DNA of 64,000 nt, taken from positions 1,179,258 to 1,243,257 of the forward strand of contig CM042090.1 in NCBI GenBank assembly GCA_023512835.1, read 5' to 3'. The position numbers were made by a program, and so were the translations under genes. The notes beneath the pieces are model-generated. The model made no database searches and was not told the DNA's origin. It worked only from the letters and a program-made list of their open reading frames with translations. How positions within the stretch are numbered: position 1 is the stretch's first letter; the number at the start of each line of letters is the position of its first letter. Of this stretch, positions 34,767-47,000 are shown piece by piece. This stretch comes from Taxillus chinensis (taxonomy: Eukaryota > Streptophyta > Magnoliopsida > Santalales > Loranthaceae).

Positions 34767-37098
34767 TGTCACGCCCCCAAATTCTAGAAACAACAGAACT
34801 AGGAACGCAACGTTCCTTCGGCTACACTCCAAGGGTCGAGGGGTTGGTGACAGAACCAAACCTGTACAATACTACAACATGGGGTAGCATTGCACTTACC
34901 AATGATCAAACACAACGTCTACGCAATCAATAAATATATCAGTACAGTTTAAATTTATCTAAAAAAAACAATAAACACCTATAATCATAGTATAACAAGG
35001 TTATCCAATAGGTTTGTACAACTGCCACGGACCTAAGTCCGGGAAAATAAAATAATTAAATAATAAACAAGGTTAATAGAATATCCTACATAATGATGTC
35101 CCGACCTGCTCCGCTATGGCTCCAACTGCTACTCCCTACAGCCTGTAGGAAATAGAAATAAAGTAGGGGTGAGGAAAAATGCCCAGTAGGTGACCTTCAT
35201 CTCCTCACCATCTCATAACATGAAACCTTAAGTCTACATGATTGGTGTATGCTTGTGCCAGTGATGTGTCCTATTCTATCATAGAAAACTTACATTAAAG
35301 CACAATTATGAGATCACACTCATTACATTTCATTCATTAAAGGTTTGCACCGGACAATCCGACCATCCACGGGATTCCCGCAACCAACTCCAAGGATCCC
35401 AGTCACTACCAGATAGCCATATGTGGGACCTGCGGTGTCCTTAACGACAACCTGCCACATATGGGACCTGGGTTAACCAGCCACATAGGGGACTCACGAC
35501 ATCTTTCCTGCCCTATGTGGGACCTATGGTTAACCCAACCAACTCCACCACCAATTCCACACATATAGTCAATAAATAGAAATTTCAAATGATCAGTATT
35601 CAACACAATAGCTTTACAAAACATTTAAATTACCAAACTAATAATAATGTATCACAAACAATATTTATAGTATCAGACTATAAATATCAAGTCACAAACA
35701 ATGTTTCTAATATCAAACTATTAATATCAAGCCCCCGACAATATTTTAGATAATAAATTAATAATATCAAGTTACAAATAATACTTTATATTACTAAATT
35801 ATAATATCAAGCCAAACATTATTTTTATTATTAAACTAACAATATCATAATTCTTGTTTGACCTTACTATTGGAATGGTATCAATTAATATATTGTTTTA
35901 CTACTAAATTAAATTAAATTAAATTTATTTATATATCTTGATAATTATCAAAACATATATATATATATATATAATATCATGCATGACTTCATAATAATGC
36001 ACGGATTTATAAACTCACATATTCCAATTGTTGACACGCACGTATTTATTCTCATGTAATAAATTAACCTTTTTTTTATTTATTTAACATGCACGATTTT
36101 GCATGTTCTTTGCTTACAAAAAGATGCCCTTTTTTTAACTTATAGGAAAAGTAATGGAAAACAAAAAAAAAGAAGAGAAGAACCCATTACATTGGGACGT
36201 ACAGGATTGTTGGGGAACCAGGCGTACCAAACGTGATAATGTTAATGTTAATAATAAAACATGGGATATTGGTAATAATAATGAAATATTAAAGTAGCCG
36301 ACTGAACCCAAGTGGGTGTGAAAACCAAACCCGTAGGATTAAATAATAATAATAAAATTGAAGATCCCTTGGAAGTGGCCAATTAGAAACCCATGGCCAT
36401 ATTGATATGTGATAGTATCAAAAGCATGGACGACAGCTTATCCGACCGGTATACCTAGCCCACGAACTGGGTGTTGAAAAAAAATCAGACGTTGATATAT
36501 ATATATATATATATATCAACACGTGTGCCTCCGCCCTCCACCAAGAAAGGGTGTTGTGGGGCTGGCTTTGCCGCTGAGTCGCCGACCAAAATATCGCACG
36601 ACAATCTGGGATTGCTGCGTTGGAAGGCCAGGCAGACTGGCCTGGATGTCGCTCACGATAATAATAATAGTCAGATAGGTTATTAAAAAGAAATAAGGGT
36701 ACAGGGATTTCGGAAACTGTGACAGAAAATACGGTTTGACCACTGATACACCAAATCTCCAGAAGCAGAACGTGAATAGGAGGCAGGGGTAGGGGAGATC
36801 GAATGTATATAATATATATATAACTCAGCATATATCGATATATAAAAGTAAACATGAATCATATAACTAAGTTCATGCAATCAAATAATGAGAAGACAAG
36901 GATCACCTACCTGGATTAAGCTTCAAGGATTAAACATCAGAACGGCCGTCTCTCGCTTGCTTCCTTCACCAGGACTGCACACGCAGGACGTAGGGTTTTC
37001 CTTCCCTTCCCTTTTTTTCCTCTTTCAATCCCTTATATACCTTTTAATTTAATTTATTTCTTTTAACTTATAAATAATAATAATTACCTTAATAGCTC

Positions 37099-37129
<31 letters not shown>

Positions 37130-37153
37130 CTCAAATTATTAAATAGTAATAAC

Positions 37154-37229
<76 letters not shown>

Positions 37230-37714
37230 GACCCAGAATACTAAAATGTTCTCGCGGGACCCTAAAATTCAAACTAAGCCCACTTATAGCCAAAATGCTC
37301 ACGTCAACAATCACATCGCATTTTAAATATTATCATTCTCAACAGTAAATCAACTTACAAGACCACTCAAATACGAGTCCTTACATCCTCCCTACCTTAG
37401 AACTTTTCGTCCTCAAAAAGATAACCGACTCAAATGTCACAACTATCACCATAAGACGTCATAGACTTCAATATCCAATCAAGGCCTCACTCAAGCAAAT
37501 ACAATTATTGCCACATATTCTGACACACCCAAACCATCTTAGAAAATTAGTAACCTACAAGCGGTGAGCTAATACAATATCTACCATAGACCGAAACTAG
37601 CATGTGCTCTCAAGCAACGAATAAACACATGAATACAATTATAAAACAACATATAACAAACAAAATAGCATAAAACAAACACTCACATAACATGATATTG
37701 GGATAATCCTTACA
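34767..37714 (-). repeat. LARD 5' LTR (right copy)
   Basis: Same ends as the left copy. It is longer mainly through microsatellite growth: an AT run near 35,955 and a TAA run at 37,150-37,229. Confidence 0.9.
37143..37229. repeat. (TAA)n microsatellite
   Basis: More than 25 near-perfect taa units; the left LARD LTR has only a handful at the same place. The minus-strand poly-leucine frame it creates is not a gene. Confidence 0.9.
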
Positions 37715-37883
37715 TAACAAACTCCCGAACCCGGCTTTGGCAACGTAGATCCTTTTAGGTGACTAACTGCACCCCAAAAACAGTTAGTGGCGACTCTGTT
37801 TTTTTTCATCACCATTCGGGTGAAGGGTGGAGAACCGCATTCCCGAAAGCGGGTTTCCCCCCGGACGAAATCCGGTGATGACA
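37715..37883 (+). repeat. 5' LTR of the gag-only element, terminal part
   Basis: Resumes after the nested insert with taaca and continues aactcccgaacc ... ggtgatgaca, matching 47,507-47,675. Confidence 0.9.
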
Positions 37884-37885
37884 GC

Positions 37886-37903
37886 TGGCGACTCTGCTGG
37901 GGA
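37886..37903 (+). other. Primer binding site of the gag-only element
   Basis: tggcgactctgctgggga lies 2 bp after the LTR. The TGGCGACTC form is that of Tat/Ogre-type elements, usually attributed to tRNA-Arg; I have not matched it to a specific tRNA. Confidence 0.75.
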
Positions 37904-39089
37904 CAATTAGAGAGTTAGGCCTAGGATTAGGATTAGGTGGTTTATTCTTTGTTTTAATTTTGTTTTATTCTTTCATTCTTTATTTATTTTTTAACCGATT
38001 TATTTATTGCACTTAATCGCCGTTGCATGATAGTTTTGATTTACGCGCTTTAATGCCATGATAATCTTGTTTTACTACTTTCCTTAAATCGTTGCATTCA
38101 TGCATAAACCTTATACCTGGGTTTTTGTCACAAATTAGGTTAAGGTTTATTAGGGTGCCCTGCGCGTTAATCATTATCCGCAAAGGGACCCCGGACTCCT
38201 CAACTCAAGCTAGAGGTCCTTTTAAGGTTCGACCTTCTAAGGCCCCCCTCCGGTAAATCCCATGGTGTACGGAGCCCTCTATTGAGGTAGCTTGGGAACC
38301 AACGAATAAGATAGGTTTAACAATAGAAGTCCATTAAGGAAATTGACCCACATGTTGTTTGCTCATTTTAGCCTTCCTTTTGAAGGATAGGTGCATTCAT
38401 ATCAGATTATATTGTTACTGCTATCTTGTTGTATGTTATCTTGTAAATATTCTTGTTGTTATTGTTCATATATTGTCTCTTTTTTTATATTGTTATTTTC
38501 CTTACTTCGTTTTGATTTATGTAATTGTTCATATGAATATTATTGTTTTACTAACCTTATTTTATGTATATTATTGTTCTTTTTACTGACCTTGTCTTCA
38601 TTGTATACATATTAATGTTGTTTTTCTTTTAACATTATCTTGTATATCGTTTTCCTTTTAATTTGATTTTCATTCATACATTTGTTCATATAGTCTCAGG
38701 ACATAACTACCAAACATAAATTTAGGTGTACATTCAAGCATTCATTACTTAGTTTAGGGGTAGTTGAGATTAGGCTTCATTAATCCATATGTGGTAACTA
38801 GAAAAAGAAGAAAGACAAAATAACAAAAAAAGGGAAATCATGTAAATAATACAAATCCTTAGAACTCATAACATGCTTCTTGTATCACTCTAGGAAGGGT
38901 AGGTTTTTAAACTCTCATGCACATCCTTACATTCATACATGCCTTCAGCATAAAAAAATGAAAAAATGAAAAAATGAAAAAAATGAAACAGAATAAAAGG
39001 GAGCTTACCGTATTTTACCTTTTTTAGAAGTCAACATAGCGCACCGATACAATCTGCGATCCTGTCATCAACGATCATCCACTTCAAAG
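37904..39089 (+). other. 5' leader of the gag-only element
   Basis: AT-rich, T-rich DNA without coding signal. It includes a repeated gaaaaaat run at 38,955-38,985. Confidence 0.5.
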
Positions 39090-40629
39090 GCAGACCAAAC
39101 TGAAAGCCGTTTTACTAGTCTGGAGCAGGGACAACAAGAACTTTAGAATCAGATAAGGGTCATGATGGAAATGCTGACTAAGATGGCATCTGAAAAAGAC
39201 AGGGGTTCTATTGAGGTAGACACTAACTCTCCTCATGGGTAGTCACAAGAAGCACCGTTACCCCAAAATTTCATGCCAACACCTCCCCAAACATCTGTTC
39301 CAACCAATGTGAATCCTGGACCTTCAAATTACATGCCATTTGTTCAACCGAATCCAGTGAATGTTTCTGAACCGATAGAGACTCCAATACATAAAGAAGA
39401 TGACTAGTCCCTAGCAATGAAGCAGTTAGGGGAGAGACTAAGAGCTGTGGAAGGAGCAGAAACCTATGGAATGATCAGTCCTCAAGACTTGTGCTTAGTC
39501 CCTGGAGTTGTTCTACCGCCGAAATTCAAGGTGCCAGAATTTGAAAAGTTTAGTGGGTCTCAATGCCCTAGGACGCATATCACCATGTACTGTAGGAAGA
39601 TGGCTGCTCACGCCAATGATGATAAACTCCTAATTCACTGCTTCCAAGAGAGTTTGGCTGGGGCACCACTCCGATGGTATATTCAGTTAGAGGGACATTA
39701 TATCAGGACTTGGAGGGACCTTACAACTGCATTCCTAACGCAGTACAAGCATGTCACGGAGTTGGAACTCGACAGGTTAGCACTGCTGGCTTTTGAAAAA
39801 GGGGCTAATGAGAGTTTTAAAATTTATGCTAGAAGGTGGAGGGAGGCAGCTATGGAAGTCCAACCCCCATTGACTGAAAAAGAATTGACTACAATGTTCA
39901 TCAGAACTCTAAAGGGAGTATACTATGAGAAGTTAATTGGCAATGTGTCTAACAACTTTGCAGACTTAGTAGCTTCTGGGGAATGCATAGAAGATGGTAT
40001 TAAGGAAGGGAAGCTTCATGGAGATACACCTGATCCACCAAAGAAGTCTCCATTGGGAGGAAAGAAAAAGGAAGCTGATACTCAGGTAGTTTGGCAGAAT
40101 CCTCTTATTTCGCAAAGTACTTTTGGGGCATACCCAAGTCTTTTCCCTACTCCTGGATTCTATATGGGGTTACCTCTATTTGCAGCCTATGCGGCCCCAT
40201 GCAGTACCCCAATTTCCAACATATCAACCACCAAGGGGAGCCCCTAGCCCTCTTCCACCAGTCCCACCTCCGACTGCGCAACCAGGGCCCCAGCAGACGT
40301 CTACAAGGCCAAATCAAGCTTCCAACCGGACCAAGTTAGAATTTGATCCAATCCCCATAACCTACACTGAGTTATATCCCCAACTTTTGAAAGCCGGTAT
40401 AGTAAGCCCTATACCTGTGGGAGAAGTGAAGCAACCTTACCCAGGATGGTACAAAGCAGATGCCCGTTGTGCCTATCACAATAACGGAGTTGGTCACAAC
40501 ATTGAGGGTTACATTGCCTTCAAGAGAAAAGTCCAACATCTGCTCAATTCCAAATGGTTGGATTTCTCAAAGCAAGCTAGCGCACCAAATGTCAACTCAA
40601 ATCCATTGCCAGAGCATTCTAACCAGTGA
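39090..40629 (+). pseudogene. gag: Tat-like gag gene (only gene of the element)
   Basis: In the frame of the long open stretch 39,417-40,247 the N-terminal part begins upstream (possible ATG 39,162) and holds TAG at 39,144, 39,240 and 39,405. The gag core is clear: FKVPEFEKFSGSQCPRTHI, LAGAPLRWYIQLEGHYIRTW, LTTAFLTQYKHVTELELDR, ESFKIYARRWREAA (retrotransposon gag family). A one-base indel near 40,190 moves the rest to another frame with a proline-rich stretch (PRGAPSPLPPVPPP). The C-terminus has CAYHNNGVGHNIEGYIAFKRKVQHLL-type sequence, the C-x2-H...GH motif seen in Tat/Ogre gag. The frame ends at 40,629. No pol follows for 3.4 kb. Gag would package RNA, with enzymes from a partner. Three stops and one shift make this copy inactive. 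Confidence 0.88.
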
Positions 40630-41204
40630 ACCGTGAATGTGGGAGCTATTGGAATAAAGAAGAGGAGCAAGCCTTGTGACACGTTGGGAAACTCTTTAGA
40701 TGTTTAGAACTTTTTCTTGTGTTTAGTTTTGCCAATCTTGTTTTATATTCTGCATGCTTTTTTAAATTCTAGAACTTTGTTCCTTCTTTTGGCATTTGTA
40801 AAAAAAAACCTGGCTTTTTAAAGTTGTTTTACCTAGATTTTGCATGCAATGTCCATTATCACTTGTTTACTCTCTTGGCGTGGGTAATAAGTTTAATAGA
40901 GGCATACCGAACAAAGAATCTGGGCTATCTAGGTTTAGCTGAAACCAAAAGGACGATCGGATGAGCAACTACCGTTGAAATCAGGGGACCAAATCCGAGA
41001 GAAGCAACATCCACTTCAAACAGGGGCATTTGACACCGAAGGGTTCCTTCTGCCACCAAGAGATAAGTTCATTTCTGGTTTGAGCATTTTGAGACAAATT
41101 TTGATTGTTTAAAATGAAGAGAGGCCGTCTTTTCCTTCCTCGTAATACTACCATCGTTACCCCTTTTGAACCTGGGTATATTTCTTTCAAATAACCCGAT
41201 TCGT

Positions 41205-41545
41205 AGTTCACCCCACATTGGGGCAATATATAAGTGTCAAGACCCCATATTGGGGCAATTTTGTCAAATAATTCTTTTACTGGGGTAGTTTTTAAAATCC
41301 CTCATAGATGCGTACCCACAATGGGGTAGTTTTTGTTTAAAAAAAAAGAGCAAAAGAAAAGAAAGAAAAAGCATAACTCTCGTGTTGGGGCAGTTTTTAA
41401 GACCTCTCATAGAGATACCCCACAATCGGGGCAATTTTTGTTAGATAAAAAAAAAGTGAGCGAAAGAAAAAAAAGAAATATCTTGTAGCAAAATCCAGCA
41501 TTAGGACAATTTTATAAAGTATCCCCCCGCATTGGGGCAATTTGA
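41205..41545 (+). repeat. Repeated ccccacattggggcaatttt motif (short hairpins)
   Basis: About seven to eight variants at roughly 35-70 bp spacing, for example ccccacattggggcaatat, ccccatattggggcaattt, acccacaatggggtagttt and cccgcattggggcaatttg. Many form a CCCC/GGGG mini-stem followed by a T-rich run. Confidence 0.75.
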
Positions 41546-43129
41546 GCAATTCTGAAGTATAGTCTGAACTATGGATCAAATCTAGCCTAGAATAGGTTTG
41601 AGCCACTTTATACCCTTTCTTGTTAAACCCAGTAGCCCAAGCCTACATTACGGTCCTAATAAAGTCCTCTCGGATTAAATGATTAAAATTATATCTCAAA
41701 TGCTCAAAAAGGGACAAGTCATGGATATCCAAGGCGGACTTGATGAAAACCCATAAGGGCATCAAGGGTAAAATACAAAGCCAGCTACAAGGCAGAAGGA
41801 ACAACAAACAAAAATGAGGCAGGCTTAGTGAAAACCTGAAAGGGAACTAAGAGCAAAATTCAAAGCCAAGAAAAGAAGGTCAAACATTCAAGACCCAAGA
41901 TCAGTCAATATCTCCTCCATTGAATTTTTGCGCAACAAGACTTAAGCACTCAGGCATCCTTTCAATCAAACCTCTGCACAATAATCCCAAGATCTGCAAT
42001 CATCTTCTACGACGGAGCCTTTGAACATCAATCAAGGTCCAAAATCATCCCAATATTCACTCCATTTGAGCTCCAAAGCATCAAGAGTCCAAGACTACCA
42101 AATAAGTAGCCAGAATCTCGAATCAAATCCCTAAGCCTCAAGATTCAAACAACCTGGCATTCTCTCCAACCTTGTCTCTAAATACCTAGATCCAAGCCAT
42201 CAAATAGAATTGTCCATTAATATTTTCAAACCCTTAAATCCATGCAAAGCCAAGCTGAAGGCTACACCCAGTTAGTTCAGAAACTTTGAGAGGCTTCCCC
42301 TTAAAAGTTTTTACCTCTCTCAAGCGAGAAAACAAGTGGTGATTTTACAATGCATAATTATATTTCAAAAAAATGTTTTCAATAAATTCTTTTTTTAATT
42401 TGTAACCACTTTGTGTGCGTTACTTTCAATAACGTGCTTATGCTCCAACTGAGTTTCCTAGGGTGTCACTCAGCACGAATGCCCCGACTAAGCAAGAAAG
42501 GGTTCCCCGATTGAATAAACTTACTCCAACATTACTAACCTCCTAGTAAGGTTTAATTGATTTGGAGCTTTGACATTCTAAAGAAAGCAAGCAAGCCTCC
42601 CCAACGACCGGAGCACCTTTGACTAAAGAATTTTTCAGATGAAACCTGAATCCCATTCCCCAACAAGTCCAGTTGATTTCTAGCAGTACCAATCCCCTAG
42701 CGGTTTAAGCTCCCTTTTTGACAAAAAATTCATCATGCATCTTAGACATGCACCTCATAGGATAAATGTATTCTATGCATCACTTGCATACATTCATCAT
42801 TTTCTTTAATTTCAGGAATTTTGTCGCTTCTGAAGATCCCAAGAGATCATCCTCAACAAGCTTCCCAGAATAACCAAACTCGAAAGGATTCCACCGTTCT
42901 TTGCAATTTCCCAAGCCTTAGAAGCATCAGTGACAATCAACTACAACATCTCATTCTTTTTCAGGTAACCTCGTAGAGCGATCTCATTGAGTGAACTCGT
43001 AGAGGGAGCCCATCATGACTCATTAGCAAATTTCATTAGCAATCATTGATTTGTTTCCAGGCCCTAGATGCCATTTTAGTCCCTCTTAACCTTAGAGGTC
43101 ATCCCCTGTACATACCCTTATCCTTTTTA

Positions 43130-43735
43130 TCCTTTCGGGAAGTCTACAGGCAGGTCCCCTGCGCCTATCCCACTTTTCTGTTTTATTCTTTTCAGGAAGT
43201 CCACCAGCAGGTCTCCAGAAACTATCCTTAGTTTTAAATTTTCCTTCTGGGAAGTCCGCAGGCAGTTCCCCTGCACCTATCCCACCTTTCTTTTTCATTC
43301 TTTCAGGAAGTCCACCGGCAGGTCCCCGGAAACTATCCTTAGTTTTAAATTTTCCTGTCGGGAAGTCCGCAGGCAGTTCCCCTGCACCTATCCCACCTTT
43401 CTTTTTCATTCTCAGGAAGTCCACCGGCAGGTCCCCGGAAACTATCCTTAGTTTTAAATTTTCCTTTCGGGAAGTCCGCAGGCAGTTCCCCTGCACCTAT
43501 CCCGCCTTTTTTTTTTTTTCATTCTTTCAGGAAGTCCACCGGCAGGTCCCCAAAAACTATCCTTAATTTTTAAAATTTAATTTTGGGAAGTCCACAGGTA
43601 GTTCCCCTGCACCTATCCCATATTTTCTTTTCAATTTCAAGTAAGTCCACAGGTCGTTCCCCTGCACTTATCCTTCTCGTTTTCTCCATTTGGGAAGTCC
43701 GCAGGTAGTTCTCCTGCATCTATCCCACCTTGCCT
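43130..43735 (+). repeat. ~110-bp tandem repeat
   Basis: Units recur at about 43,249, 43,359, 43,469, 43,587 and 43,691. Each unit has two related halves, gggaagtccgcaggcagttcccctgcacctatcc and ggaagtccaccggcaggtccccggaaactatcc, separated by pyrimidine-rich DNA. Minus-strand frames through it are artefacts of the repeat. Confidence 0.88.
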
Positions 43736-44007
43736 TTTCAAATTCCTGTCAGCACTAGATGCCTTGTCAATTCTTGTTACCCATACATGCCTTTTAAACT
43801 TTCGACTTTTTTTGCCCTTTCCAATTCTTGTTGGCCCTATATGCTTCTCTAATTTTCATTTGTCCGTAAAAACCCCCTTTCCAACCGTGACATTCTACCT
43901 TGCTTCGGCATCAGGTAAGTCAGGTAGGTGCTCCAACCCGTCCAAAATGATTCCATTCTTATCTTTGTACACTGTTTATATACAAACAATGCACAAAGAG
44001 GGGTAGC

Positions 44008-47000
44008 TATTGGACCCCATTTTGTCTGGGTTGGAGATAACATTCATTTCCGCTTGAAACTTCTTTTCTTTGTACAAAAAAATAAAGAGATGTGACCGTC
44101 GATTCGAGGGTGTATTTCGATGCTTTCTTTAAAAAGGCCACCAAACGTCGAAGAGCCAGTTTTGGATGATAGAAAATCAAATTTGAAGATCAATGCCTTC
44201 GACCGCGCTCAATTCGGAGGTTAAACGAAGAAGTTATAGTCAAAACCGTATTTGGACCGCTAACGGTAATGAACTAGCGGGCAATATTCAAAACGACACT
44301 CCGGATCAGGTCACGAACCTCGTTTTCTTAATCCTCTCATTATTTTGAGAGTGTTGACGTATATATTGCATATATTTGCTCACAGAAAAAAAAATAAAAA
44401 AAATACTTTTTCGGTAATAAAGCGGTTTAGGGACGCGCAGTACAGTTTTGGTACAAAAATAAATTCTTTTTCAAGAAAAAAGATACGGGGTCGCTTGTCA
44501 TGAAGCCCCGAGTCCAAAAATATGTTTTTCACATTTTATTGGAAACCAGATTGTTTTGCTAATCCCGAAAACCCAAACCATCAGTTAAAAATTACAAAAT
44601 AGAGCAATATAAATTTCTTTTTATTTTTCCTTTTTTTTTCGCTTTCCCCTATAGTCTGCGTGTCATTTTTTAATTGGTTAAAAAAAATATAACAAAATAA
44701 AATTATAAACAAAAAGTCACAATCGCACATTTCCCCTTATCTCTTTGTCACCTTCCTCTCCACGCAGACAGACGACGCAGTCGCCCCTCGCCCCTCACCG
44801 TGCCGCACCAGCCGGAGGACCACAGTATCTCCAGCACCGGCCAGCCAGCTATCCCTTGGTTCTCTCCCTCTCCCTTGGACCTAGTCCACTCGAGCCGGGC
44901 CATCCACCTTCAAACCAAAACCAAACCCATCTAATCGACCCATGGATGCGCGCTTGAGTCACTGGTTGCACCTAAACCATGGCCAAGCCCATCCTCAAGC
45001 CAGAGCAACCATCTCCCTAACCCTCTATATAAACCTATTTTCAACACCAAACCCGAGGGGGGGGGGCTCCCACGATTAAGAAACCTAGCCACAGATTGTA
45101 ATCTCCCTCTCATCTCCCTCACCTTCCATGGAGAGTCCCCCTGGCCGGACTTCATATCGCCGGTCAGTCACATAGAAAGGCACAACCCCCTCTTGATTCT
45201 CATCCCCTTTCAAAATCCCAACTGAAACCCATCTCTCCAAAGCCCGTCATCTTCCTCACCTTCAATCCTCCAACGGCCCCTAATAGTGACGTAACAGAGT
45301 AGCCATCTCCTGCCACGCTTGCCACCTTGATGACGCCTACAAGTGTACTTTGAATCGCCATTTCCCATGTCGGTCCAGGGCACTGCCGCAATGCTGCCGC
45401 AGCAATCATCCGACGCAGACCACCCCAATTATGACACTACTGTGACAACTTAACAGCATAGATCAGCCAGCCAACGGCGACGCGAGGTTAGCCTCTACCC
45501 AAGACGCGACATCTAGCCCCCTCGGTAACACATCCAGTCACACCTAGGGGAGTCACTCCCTGCTGGCGTTTCCTTCGACCACGAGACCCCTCCTTCCTAT
45601 GCGGGCTTCAAAGATGTACCAGCCCGCCACTTTCCTCGCCTTCAATCACCCCTCATCGCCCAGTGGTGGTGTAGCAGAATAGCCATATCTTGCCGCGCCC
45701 GCACTGTCATCTCGCCGCTACCATACCGCTGCTTTGCATCTCTCTGCTCCACATCCACGGGCTGTTCAAAGAAGCTAGAGGAGGACGACCTAATTCCTAG
45801 ACCGAAAGAAGGGAGCTACACGTTTCAGAGAGTTGTCTGATCAGTAAGTTGTTGGTCCTCTTTGTGTTGTGTTTATTTTTATGGTTTCTTAACGGATGTC
45901 ATCTCTGCTTATTGGTTATGCTTGCCCTTACTAATTACTGATGCCAGGTTTTGTGACTGTTTGGTATTCTCCCCTCTTATTTGCCTGCTATTTTTTTTTA
46001 TTTGAGTCTGGTTTATATCTCATGGTTAGTCAAAAGAGTTCATGTCTCATGAGTTTATTTATGGTTAAGATCCACTTGGTTTCGTGTTTCATGTTCTAAT
46101 TACTTATTTGTGGTTTGTGATTTGTATAAAGGCTGTTGTATGTTTTGTTTTGTTTTTTTTGGGTTTCATTTGTACCCGTGTATATTGGAGGTTTCTGTGT
46201 CCATGGTTGGTTTCTCGTCCTCTGCTGCATGGTTTATTAGTTGGTTTCTTGTTTATTTTCTGTGTCCTTGGTTGGGTTCTCGTCCTCTGCTGCATGGTTT
46301 GTCAGTTTGTTCTGTTCATATCTGGTTTTTGATATGTTTAGTTTCCCCATCTATGTTAGTTTCCTGGTTTGTATATCATCCGGTTATGGGTCTCCCTTGT
46401 TCTTGATCTCCTCTCTTTATGGCATTCTTATTAGTTGGTCTTGTCTACGTTAATTGGTCCTGTCTATGTTAGTTTTCTATGGTGACATTCTTTTTTTAAT
46501 TTTCCAGTCTACGTTAGTTTCCTGTTCTTTTTCTTTGTTGTTGAGTCATTGATTTTTTTTATTAATGTTTTTATTTCAACGTGGTCTATTCATCTAGTTT
46601 AAAACTTGTTTTGCAGGATGTTTTAATAGGAAAGTTATATTTGGCTTTTCTTTGTTTTATTATCCCCTTTGTATTATTAGATTTTCTAATCCCATATTGT
46701 AATAAGGTCATGTGACCTTTCTCTTTTATTTTGTAACATGTAAATGACCAATATAGTGAAAAAGAGAAAAAAAAAGAGAAAAAAAAAAGAGAAGAGAGAG
46801 GAAAAAAAGTGAGCTTGTTGTTGTTGTTTTTTTACTTTATGAATGCCACTTTCACACACTTAACATTTGTTTAATTTTATTCATGCATCTTTTATTTTAT
46901 CTTACAAAAAAAAAGCTCTCAAAATAAAAAAAATGTTTTTTAAATATTCAAAAATAGGTTTTCTTCAATCCTTTTCATTTATTTCTTTTATTTGGATTCT

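Larger units (their letters stand above)
29123..37714 (-). mobile_element. LARD: large non-autonomous LTR retrotransposon
   Basis: LTRs of 2,857 bp (29,123-31,979) and 2,948 bp (34,767-37,714) surround a 2,787-bp internal region with no coding signal. In sense (minus strand) the LTRs start TGTAAGGATTATCC and end GGGGGCGTGACA. PBS and polypurine tract show the orientation. Its LTR end resembles the chromovirus LTR at 24.3-24.73 kb, so a relative of that element is the likely supplier of enzymes. The right flank is taaca; the matching taaca lies left of the adjoining TRIM, not directly left of the LARD. Confidence 0.88.
40630..44007 (+). other. Noncoding 3' region of the gag-only element
   Basis: No pol remnants are visible. 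It contains the ccccacattgggg hairpin series (41,205-41,545), a 110-bp tandem array (43,130-43,735) and the polypurine tract aaagaggggtagc (about 43,995-44,007) directly before the 3' LTR. Repeat-rich 3' regions are known in Tat/Ogre elements. Confidence 0.7.

Noticed and set aside
37084..37314. Poly-leucine protein
   Set aside because: Translation of the (TAA)n microsatellite on the minus strand.
43092..43496. 134-codon minus-strand protein with internal repeats
   Set aside because: It is the translation of the 110-bp tandem repeat; the period accidentally keeps a frame open.
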